Below are positions 26,658-34,006 of a stretch of DNA of 64,000 nucleotides, in pieces. Position numbers and translations under genes: made by a program. Source of the DNA: Synergistaceae bacterium (GTDB lineage: Bacteria > Synergistota > Synergistia > Synergistales > Aminobacteriaceae); the NCBI GenBank assembly GCA_017455085.1, contig JAFTBT010000073.1:1-64000 (forward strand). Direction: 5' to 3'. The notes under the pieces are model-generated. The model saw only the letters and a program-made list of their open reading frames with translations, searched no databases and was not told the origin of the DNA. How positions within the stretch are numbered: the first letter of the stretch is position 1; each line of letters opens with the position of its first letter.

Positions 26658-28181
26658 TTATCGTATACGTAGGTGTTTCTTCACTGCTTTCATCAAAATA
26701 TCCGCTCTGCTTCCGTTTTTAGGAATCCTAAAGGTATATTCATTCTCAGGCTTGATATAATCCCTCGCAATAGACCCATCAAGGCAGTAATTTATCGTCC
26801 TCAAGTGCAGATACTTGTTCTCCCTGAAATTCGCTACATATAGCAGCACACATACTCCTAAATCTGTGCCATAAGGTACACGAAAATGTGAGTCCCTGCG
26901 CATTTTGGCCTTTGCTTTCTCTGTCGGCAACCATAGTGCTATGAATGCAGTATCCTGTGTATTCCTGTCGTAGAATATCTCGTCCGTGTAAAGGTACATC
27001 TCGTACTCGTCATCTCTGCGGACAAATATCGCTCCCGGTACGCTGTCGTTGTAGTCTGGAGTTCGCGGAAGCTGTGGAGTTTTGGGAGGCTGGGGGCTCG
27101 GTACAGCCTTAGGCTTGACATGTTGCGTGAATGCTCTTGCGGGTTTGGTGATTGCACTGCTCAGGAAACGGCTTAACACCGTAGGAGCAACAGCAAAGTT
27201 CAGATTTTGTGTCTCAGTGTCCGGATCTTTCCATGTCGTCATGCCTATAACTTCGCCATGAAGATTTATCACTGCTCCTCCACTTGAGCCGGGAGATACT
27301 GAAGCTGTGAACTGTACCCACAAAACATTGTCAACTTCTCTGACTGCGGAGACAATGCCATTAGAAACAGTGTTATCATAAATACGATTTTGGCCTGCCG
27401 GGTTGCCTATAGCTATAACTGCCTCGCCCTGTCTGGGAAGTGTATTGCTGACTCTCAAGAACTGCACAGATTTTTGCGGGTCTACTTTCAGCAGTGCCAT
27501 ATCCCTCACTGAATCATAGTCCTTCACAAGTGCGCTGAGAGTTATTCCGTCATTAGTGGTTACGTAGATGATCCCTGCGCCGTCTATCACGTGATGATTG
27601 GTGAGAATGTCTCCGCCTGCACTCACGAAGAATCCGCTGCCCGTGCTTTTGTCAGTCTGTATAAACACCATAGACGGCATAACCTGCTCAACCAGTGCTG
27701 CATAATCCGCCGGAGGGGTAATGACTGGAGGAGGAGTCTGCTGCTGTGATTTTTCGCGGTCTCTACTGAGTTCCTGAAACCTCTGCAGCAAATCATTGTA
27801 TTGCTGGTATGGAATGCCTTCTATTTTCGGGGGCTGTACACTGTCCGTGTGAATCTTATACACGAAATACATCACCCCTCCAAAGCTCAGCAGAAACACT
27901 CCCGCCATCAGCACAGCCAGCTTCATGAACAGCCCTTCATGCTTTTCGTGATGCCTATTCTGCGGAGGGGATTCATGTTCTTTCTGCTCATCGTATTCAC
28001 CATATTCAGGACTCGCATACAGGTCAAGCAGAATCTCACACGCTTCATTCACCTTTGCCCGCATCTCCAGAGAATCCCCGCACTCCGAAAGTTTTGCATT
28101 ATACTTATTCTCCAGCAGCTCAACCGTAAAATCATCATCTAGAGATATTCCCAGACATTCACACGCTTCTTCAGGTGTCAT
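26658..28181 (-). CDS. membrane-anchored trypsin-like protease with J-like N-terminus
   Basis: 507 residues in four parts. Residues 1-62 resemble a DnaJ fold (EEACECLGISLDDDFTVELL and VNEACEILLDLYASPEYGEY) but lack the HPD motif, so should not stimulate DnaK. Residues 87-108 form one membrane segment. Residues 160-345 are an HtrA/trypsin-like domain with His197 (TNHHVID), Asp227 (RDMALL) and Ser300 (SPGSSGGAV). The C-terminal domain (about 375-507) is unrecognised and contains no PDZ signature. The protease would face the periplasm with the J-like part in the cytoplasm. It is followed by the exported ankyrin gene. A stress or signalling role is a guess. Confidence 0.82.
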   Translation of the reverse strand: MTPEEACECLGISLDDDFTVELLENKYNAKLSECGDSLEMRAKVNEACEILLDLYASPEYGEYDEQKEHESPPQNRHHEKHEGLFMKLAVLMAGVFLLSFGGVMYFVYKIHTDSVQPPKIEGIPYQQYNDLLQRFQELSRDREKSQQQTPPPVITPPADYAALVEQVMPSMVFIQTDKSTGSGFFVSAGGDILTNHHVIDGAGIIYVTTNDGITLSALVKDYDSVRDMALLKVDPQKSVQFLRVSNTLPRQGEAVIAIGNPAGQNRIYDNTVSNGIVSAVREVDNVLWVQFTASVSPGSSGGAVINLHGEVIGMTTWKDPDTETQNLNFAVAPTVLSRFLSSAITKPARAFTQHVKPKAVPSPQPPKTPQLPRTPDYNDSVPGAIFVRRDDEYEMYLYTDEIFYDRNTQDTAFIALWLPTEKAKAKMRRDSHFRVPYGTDLGVCVLLYVANFRENKYLHLRTINYCLDGSIARDYIKPENEYTFRIPKNGSRADILMKAVKKHLRIR

Positions 28182-28318
28182 AAACTATTCACTCTTTCAC
28201 AAAATGGGATAGCTTATTATAGCCGATAGAAATACTCTGTAGATTTTCACATACCCAGTCTAAAATATGCACTAATTCATTTCCCAACAAAATCTATATT
28301 TCAGGAGGAAAAGCATTC

Positions 28319-29320
28319 ATGAAAAAGTTTGCGTTATCTCTCGTTGTTGTCATGCTACTCGCAGCATGTGCTTTCGGTGCTGAGACCGTCAAGGCCTACA
28401 CCACTATGGAGGAACCCCTCGCAAAAGCACTCTTTGACGCTTTCGAGGCAGATACCGGCATCAAAGTCGAATGGGTACGTCTCTCCGGAGGTGAAGCCAT
28501 CGCCAGACTCGAAGCAGAACGCGCCAACCCTCAAGCCTCTATCTGGGTCGGAGGTGTCGGAACTCAGCACATTGAGGCAAAACTTCGCGGCCTGTCCACT
28601 CCATACCGTTCACGCGTCGCAAACTCCATCCCCTCACGCTACAGAGACCCCGATAATTACTGGACAGGACTCTACGTCGGACCTATAGCCTTCTGCATGA
28701 ACACCGAACGCGCAAAAGAACTCGGACTCACCATGCCGAAAAGCTGGGCAGACCTCATCAAGCCCGAATACGCAAAGAAAGTTCGTGTAGCCCATCCCAG
28801 CACTTCAGGAACTGCCTACAACATGATCACTACGGTCATACGCATCAACGGCGGCGATGAGGACAAAGCATTCGCGTACTTCAAGGAGCTGGCCAAGTCA
28901 GTCGAGCAGTTCACGCGTTCAGGCTCAGCACCCGGAAAGAGCTGCGCACTCGGCGAAATTCCGATAGCTATCGGCTACCTTCACGATCAGGTCAAACTTC
29001 AGAGGGAAGGCGCGAAAATCGAGATAGTCATTCCGGAGGACGGTACAGGCTTCGAGACAGCATCAATGTCGATTCTGAAGGACGGCCCAGATCCGCTGAA
29101 CGCCAAGAAGCTCTACGACTGGGTACTCGGCCAGAAAGCTATGGACATCATCGCGAAGTGGTACGTTATCCCGCTGTCGAAACTAGCTACTGCCACTAAC
29201 ACAGGATTCTCGCTCGACAACATGAACCTCGTGAATCAGGACGACCAGTGGGACGCTGCCAACAAGGAGAGATTATTAGCCCGCTGGAATCAGGAAATTT
29301 CCACCTTCAGCGAAAAGTAG
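28319..29320 (+). CDS. ABC importer substrate-binding protein (ferric-ion/PotD-like family)
   Basis: A 333-residue periplasmic binding protein with a signal peptide; the MLLAACAFGA segment contains a possible lipobox Cys17, so it may be a lipoprotein. The YTTMEEPLAKALFDAFEADT start and the later TASMSILKDGPDPLNAKKLY block are typical of the Fe3+-type SBP_bac family (AfuA/FutA/FbpA, and the phosphonate-binding PhnS). GAGGAAAAG precedes the ATG. It heads a four-gene importer operon. Ferric iron is the usual ligand, but spermidine, putrescine or aminoethylphosphonate remain possible. Confidence 0.88.
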   Translation: MKKFALSLVVVMLLAACAFGAETVKAYTTMEEPLAKALFDAFEADTGIKVEWVRLSGGEAIARLEAERANPQASIWVGGVGTQHIEAKLRGLSTPYRSRVANSIPSRYRDPDNYWTGLYVGPIAFCMNTERAKELGLTMPKSWADLIKPEYAKKVRVAHPSTSGTAYNMITTVIRINGGDEDKAFAYFKELAKSVEQFTRSGSAPGKSCALGEIPIAIGYLHDQVKLQREGAKIEIVIPEDGTGFETASMSILKDGPDPLNAKKLYDWVLGQKAMDIIAKWYVIPLSKLATATNTGFSLDNMNLVNQDDQWDAANKERLLARWNQEISTFSEK

Positions 29321-29334
29321 CCCGAAATTCTCAA

Positions 29335-29368
29335 GCCTCCCGTTGTTCATGATGGGGGGCTGTTTTGT
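29335..29368 (+). terminator. attenuating hairpin between binding protein and downstream ABC genes
   Basis: GCCTCCC pairs with GGGGGGC (one G-U) around a 12-base loop, followed by a short TGTTTTG run. The T-run is weak, so partial termination is likely. It would raise binding-protein mRNA above that of the permease and ATPase, a common arrangement. Confidence 0.7.
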
Positions 29369-29385
29369 ATTCAGGATGAGAAAAA

Positions 29386-29877
29386 ATGAACGAAAACGTT
29401 ACACCTTTGGGCTTGAAGTGGCACAAATTCATGATCTACTTTTCCTTGTGGATAGGTGCAGTCGTATGTGTTGTGTGGTCTATAACATTCTTCACCGGTT
29501 CAGTTTACGGTAAAGTTGGAAGACGCTTCTATCAGATTTTCCCGGCCATGCAGTGGGTTGATATTGCTTATGGTGCGGTATTGATTGCCATTGCTGTGTA
29601 TCATATTTACACGAGATTTCAGTTAGCTGGTTTCAGGAAAGATGCATCCAGAAAGTTGACGATCATGTATGTTGCAATGATTGTTGCTGCTGCGGCTTAT
29701 ACATTATGTTCTGCAGTGATTCTTACTGTTCAGTTAATCAAATTAGGCTATCCAGATGACGCTGAAAAAATATGGGGCTTTGTCGGGCAATCTTTTTGGC
29801 AGCTGCTTCCAACACTAATCATGTTGCTGGTCAACAAAAAGTATTATGGCAAACGCAAGGATTTATTTGTGAATTAA
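29386..29877 (+). CDS. four-segment membrane protein of unknown function in an ABC operon
   Basis: 163 residues with four likely membrane segments (about residues 16-36, 57-73, 92-113, 134-148). There is no signal peptide and no recognised motif. It lies between the binding protein and permease genes of an iron-type importer and is therefore likely to be an accessory subunit, but nothing in the sequence says how it works. Its base usage looks slightly more AT-rich than its neighbours, hinting at separate origin (impression only). Confidence 0.7.
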   Translation: MNENVTPLGLKWHKFMIYFSLWIGAVVCVVWSITFFTGSVYGKVGRRFYQIFPAMQWVDIAYGAVLIAIAVYHIYTRFQLAGFRKDASRKLTIMYVAMIVAAAAYTLCSAVILTVQLIKLGYPDDAEKIWGFVGQSFWQLLPTLIMLLVNKKYYGKRKDLFVN

Positions 29878-29900
29878 TTCAACAGTAAGGAGGTATTTAT

Positions 29901-32105
29901 GTGAATAAACGATTCATCAATTTCCTGTTGACGATGCTGTTCGTGGTGCTTGTGGGATTCTGGATATACACCAGCGTCCGTGACGAGTTCCTCAAGCAGT
30001 CGAGATCCGCCCAGCGCAGAACTGTCGAGACCGTCGCGGCAGGTTACCCTTCAGGCGAAGACGACATCACCGAGTGGCTGAAGCGTCTTGCTGAGGACTC
30101 CAACGAGTACACTGTGGCACTAGTCCCGGAAATCCCCATGCCCGGCGAAAAGTTAGAGTCATCACCCAAAGGCGACTCTGACCTCGCAAAACTCACTGAA
30201 GACTCCGCGCTTGATCCGGAGTTCGCAAAAGGCTTCGACAATGCCGCGTACGAAGAGATCTACAGGAGCGTCAAAAGCTGGAAGGTAGGCGCAAAAGAAG
30301 ATCAAGCTATATTCTTCGCTCCGGCTGTCGACATGAAGACTCACGACATCGAGGGTGCATTAGTTTTCGCGTTCAGCACCGAAGGAGAACAGGGCTTTAT
30401 GCGGATGATGAACACCCTGTTTTTCGGAGCGTTTGTACTCTTCGCTGTGGTGATATGGCAGCTCATGATGAGCAAGGATCCCATTGTAGGCTTTGCACTT
30501 GCGGGGCTGTTCCTGATGACGTTGACGTTCGTAGCATATCCGTTATTCGAGGCATTACGACTCTCATTCCTAGAGAACGGAAAATTTTCGCTCGGTGTCT
30601 GGAAAACTATCCTCAACTCCGAAGGCTATATGTCTGCACTCTGGGGAAGCCTCAAGTTAGGCTGCTGGACTGCAACGTTTTCGACTCTGGTGGGATTCCT
30701 GTTTGCGTTCGTAGTAGCGCGGACTAATGCCCCCTGCAAAAAACTCATCTCAACAATGGGAGTACTGCCTGTGATTTCGCCGCCTTTCTCGCTGACACTG
30801 TCGATAATCCTGCTTTTCGGGAACAACGGACTATTCACGAGGTGGCTTCGTGTTATCGGGCTGAACTTCACGATATACGGTCTGCCTGGTCTTGTGCTTG
30901 TGCAGACGATGGGAATGTTCCCTATAGCGTTTTTGACGTTGTCTGGGGTCTTGCAGGCAATAGACTCAACTTTTGAGGAGGCCTCACTGAATCTCTCTGC
31001 TACACGTTTCCAGACATTCAGCAAGATCACTCTTCCGCTGGCTGTACCGGGACTGCTGAGTGCGTGGCTGTTGGTGTTCACGACATCACTGGCGGACTTC
31101 GCGAATCCGTTGCTCTTGGCCGGAGACCTGAGAGTCTTATCGCTGGAGAGCTACATAGAAGTTACCGGCATGAACAGACTCGGACATGGAGCGGCGTTGT
31201 CGATATTGTTATTACTCCCAACATTGACGGCGTTTTTGGCGCAAAGATTCTGGGTGGCGAAGAAATCATACGTAACAGTTACGGGCAAACCTTCAGGGAG
31301 AATCACGGAGCTCACGACTCCGATAGTCCGGCGAATCTTGACGGGAATAATTTTCGCGATAGTGATCTTCCTCGTGATGCTGTACGGGACGATTTTTGCG
31401 GGGTGCTTCGTGAAGAATTGGGGCATAGACTACACGTTCAGCCTTGAGAATATCACTGAGGCGATTACGCGGTCAACTGATGCGCTGTTCGACACTGTGA
31501 CGTTGGCGGCGATAGCTACACCGATTGCAGGGATAGTTGCGATGATTGCGGCGTTGTTGATAGTCCGGAGGAAGTTTCACGGAAAGAGGCTGCTGGAGAT
31601 GCTGTTGATGACTCCGTTTGCGTTGCCCGGGACGTTGCTCGGCATAAGCTACATACTTGCGTTCAACCATGCGCCTATAATTCTTGTGGGGACAGCGGCG
31701 ATAATCATCATCAACTATGTGATTCGTGAGCTGCCTGTAGGAATCGAGGGAGGTATAGCGTCGTTGAGGCAGATAGACCCGTCAATCGAGGAAGCAGCTA
31801 CGGACTTGGGAGCGGATCAGGCTACGGTGTTCAAGAGCATAGTGCTGCCGCTGGTGAGGCCGGCGTTTTTGTCGAGCCTGTCGTATACGTTTGTGAGGTC
31901 GATGACTGCGGTGAGTGCGGTGATATTCTTGATCTCTGCGAAGTGGTATCACATAACGGTGCTGATCTATAACTTCTCGGAGAACTTGAGGTTTGGACTG
32001 GCGAGTGTGTTATCGACAGTGTTGATAATAATCGTGTTTGGTGCATTCGGGATCATGAGGCTGTTAGTGAGGGAGAATGCGAACCTGACGAAGAATGTAA
32101 CGTGA
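29901..32105 (+). CDS. fused two-domain ABC permease with an N-terminal extracytoplasmic domain
   Basis: A 734-residue FbpB/ThiP-type iron permease with two complete permease halves in one chain. Each half carries the EAA loop that contacts the ATPase: FEEASLNLSATRFQTFSKIT near residue 355 and IEEAATDLGADQATVFKSIV near 635. Unusually, an N-terminal membrane segment (residues 7-23) is followed by a soluble, charged region (about 30-155) before the next segment, so roughly 125 residues should face the periplasm. This region is not part of the standard fold and is unrecognised. The start is GTG with AAGGAGG upstream. Confidence 0.88.
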   Translation: MNKRFINFLLTMLFVVLVGFWIYTSVRDEFLKQSRSAQRRTVETVAAGYPSGEDDITEWLKRLAEDSNEYTVALVPEIPMPGEKLESSPKGDSDLAKLTEDSALDPEFAKGFDNAAYEEIYRSVKSWKVGAKEDQAIFFAPAVDMKTHDIEGALVFAFSTEGEQGFMRMMNTLFFGAFVLFAVVIWQLMMSKDPIVGFALAGLFLMTLTFVAYPLFEALRLSFLENGKFSLGVWKTILNSEGYMSALWGSLKLGCWTATFSTLVGFLFAFVVARTNAPCKKLISTMGVLPVISPPFSLTLSIILLFGNNGLFTRWLRVIGLNFTIYGLPGLVLVQTMGMFPIAFLTLSGVLQAIDSTFEEASLNLSATRFQTFSKITLPLAVPGLLSAWLLVFTTSLADFANPLLLAGDLRVLSLESYIEVTGMNRLGHGAALSILLLLPTLTAFLAQRFWVAKKSYVTVTGKPSGRITELTTPIVRRILTGIIFAIVIFLVMLYGTIFAGCFVKNWGIDYTFSLENITEAITRSTDALFDTVTLAAIATPIAGIVAMIAALLIVRRKFHGKRLLEMLLMTPFALPGTLLGISYILAFNHAPIILVGTAAIIIINYVIRELPVGIEGGIASLRQIDPSIEEAATDLGADQATVFKSIVLPLVRPAFLSSLSYTFVRSMTAVSAVIFLISAKWYHITVLIYNFSENLRFGLASVLSTVLIIIVFGAFGIMRLLVRENANLTKNVT

Positions 32106-32126
32106 TATAGAAAGGAGTAATCATAA

Positions 32127-33233
32127 TTGGCAAACACTAAATCAAAGTCAGTAACCTTTGAGAACATAAAGAAAATTTTCCGTGACCCACAGTCCGGCCA
32201 AGACGTCGCTGCTGTCGCCGGAGTATCCTTCAGACTCGAACCCGGTGAACTCGTCACCCTCTTGGGGCCTTCCGGCTGCGGCAAGTCCACAATCCTGCGT
32301 ATGCTCTCCGGTTTTGAGCAGCCCACTTCAGGCAGAATCCTCATCGGCGATAATGACGTAACTAGCACACCCCCCAACAAACGCGATACTGCTATGGTCT
32401 TCCAGAGCTACGGCCTGTTCCCTCACATGAACGTTGCAGAAAATGTCGGCTACCGTCTCAAGCTCCGCAAAGTCCCACAGAAGGACATTGACGAGAAAGT
32501 CCAGCGTTTTCTGGAGATGGTCGGACTCGGACAGATGGGCAAACGTCCACCGTCAAGACTCTCCGGAGGCCAGCAGCAACGAGTCGCATTAGCACGAAGC
32601 CTGATAGTTGAGCCGTCAGTGCTTTTGCTGGATGAGCCTTTGAGCAATCTGGACGCGTTACTCCGTGAACAAATGCGCGTGGAAATCCGCAGGCTGCAAA
32701 AGTCTCTGGGAATCACTGCTATGTACGTGACTCATGACCGCGTGGAAGCTATGAGTCTCTCGGACAGAATCATAGTGATGAAGCTCGGACACATCATCCA
32801 GATCGGGACACCCAGCGATATTTATCGTGATCCTGTAGATACTTTTGTGGCTGGATTTGTGGGGAAAGTAGCGTTTTTCCCGTGCGAGGTCAAAGGAATC
32901 GATGAGGCATGCCATGTCGAAGTGAAGGGCCAGAGATTCACAGCTCCACGCTGGTCCGACAAGCTCAACCCCGGCGACAAAGCTCTAGTTATGGCGCGAC
33001 CGGAGTCTCTCTCGATTGGTGAGGCAGGTGCAGGCGTTGAGGACGGCATAGTTACGGCGAATATATATCTGGGCAACAGCGTAGAAACTTGGGTCAAAAC
33101 TGACTTGGGGAACGTGTTAGTGCAGATAGACAACCCTGATGTGAAAAAAATCTTTGCTGAAGGGGAGAATGTATCGCTGTCGTTTGATCCAGCACTGACG
33201 AAAGTACTCGTTGACGACTTGGATGCGCAATAG
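32127..33233 (+). CDS. ABC importer ATPase (iron/polyamine type)
   Basis: A 368-residue ATPase with Walker A LGPSGCGKST, Q-loop VFQSYGLFPH, signature RLSGGQQQRVALARS, Walker B LLLDEPLSNLD and the switch histidine in YVTHDRVEA. The C-terminal TOBE/OB-fold regulatory region (about residues 245-365) is typical of FbpC/PotA ATPases. The start is TTG at 32127, supported by AAAGGAG 9 bases upstream. It completes the importer with the fused permease upstream. A 59-base tandem duplication begins inside its last codons. Confidence 0.93.
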   Translation: MANTKSKSVTFENIKKIFRDPQSGQDVAAVAGVSFRLEPGELVTLLGPSGCGKSTILRMLSGFEQPTSGRILIGDNDVTSTPPNKRDTAMVFQSYGLFPHMNVAENVGYRLKLRKVPQKDIDEKVQRFLEMVGLGQMGKRPPSRLSGGQQQRVALARSLIVEPSVLLLDEPLSNLDALLREQMRVEIRRLQKSLGITAMYVTHDRVEAMSLSDRIIVMKLGHIIQIGTPSDIYRDPVDTFVAGFVGKVAFFPCEVKGIDEACHVEVKGQRFTAPRWSDKLNPGDKALVMARPESLSIGEAGAGVEDGIVTANIYLGNSVETWVKTDLGNVLVQIDNPDVKKIFAEGENVSLSFDPALTKVLVDDLDAQ

Positions 33234-33336
33234 TCTCTGTCAGGACAAACGTACCTGCGTAAAACCAATAGGCAGCTCTGGATGCGCAATAGTCTCTGTC
33301 AGAACAAACATACCTGCGTAAATCCCAGCAGGCATA
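33222..33336. repeat. 59-bp tandem duplication including a stop codon
   Basis: The unit starting GGATGCGCAATAGTCTCTGT at 33222 recurs at 33281 with few changes. The first copy contains the last three codons and the TAG of the ATPase gene, so the duplicated half preserves an out-of-use copy of the gene end. The copies differ at about six positions, suggesting a fairly recent event. Confidence 0.85.
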
Positions 33337-33350
33337 GCGGCAAAAATATA

Positions 33351-33381
33351 CCGGGTAGAGTCTCAAAATCTCCGCCCGGTT
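33351..33381. terminator. bidirectional terminator between the ABC operon and the site-2 protease gene
   Basis: ACCGGG pairs with CCCGGT, with an inner AGA/TCT pairing. T-runs are present on both sides (TTTT on the plus strand, TATATTTTT on the minus strand), serving the two convergent operons. Confidence 0.8.
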
Positions 33382-33391
33382 TTACTGTCTG

Positions 33392-34006
33392 CTAATACGG
33401 CAGGAAGTTCCACAAGAAACTTATTATCGGGTCAAAGAATACATTTATCACTCCAGTTACCAGCAGCACCAGCAGTATTATCATCCCGTACCGCTCAAGC
33501 CAGTAGTAATAATGCATGTACTTGTACGGCAAAAACGCCTCCAGCACTCTCGACCCATCCAGCGGAGGAATCGGTATCAGGTTGAACGCCGCAAGCCCCA
33601 TGTTGATGTTCACCATCTGGAACAGGAATATCAGCCCTGCACGCCCAGTCATGTTGTACCACCTCGCTCCGAAGAACCTGAAGAACAACACCGTCAACAC
33701 CGCCGTCAAAATATTCCCTGCAACCCCAGCAAGAGACACTATCACTAAATCTCGTCTCGGATGCTTGAAATATCTCGTGTTTATCGGCACAGGCTTAGCC
33801 CACCCAAATCCCACAAGCAGCAACATCAACGTCCCCACTAGGTCAAAGTGGTCAAACGGATTCAGCGACAACCTCCCGGATCGTTCCGCCGTAGGATCAC
33901 CCACCATCTTGGCCGCAAATCCATGACAGAACTCGTGAAATGACAACGCCCACAATAATGCGGGTATCGTCAACAGCAATCTTATCGGGTCATGTAGCAA
34001 TCTCAT
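33392..34006 (-). CDS. site-2 protease family metalloprotease (M50B)
   Basis: A 204-residue, five-to-six-segment intramembrane zinc protease. The active-site HEFCH is at residues 24-28 and the third zinc-ligand region reads NLIPIPPLDGSRVL near residue 147. It is the short, PDZ-less kind (YwhC/Rip-like), and most of these have unknown substrates. It overlaps the stop of the AsmA/TamB-like gene (TAATG), so translation is coupled. A terminator follows. Confidence 0.9.
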   Translation of the reverse strand: MRLLHDPIRLLLTIPALLWALSFHEFCHGFAAKMVGDPTAERSGRLSLNPFDHFDLVGTLMLLLVGFGWAKPVPINTRYFKHPRRDLVIVSLAGVAGNILTAVLTVLFFRFFGARWYNMTGRAGLIFLFQMVNINMGLAAFNLIPIPPLDGSRVLEAFLPYKYMHYYYWLERYGMIILLVLLVTGVINVFFDPIISFLWNFLPY

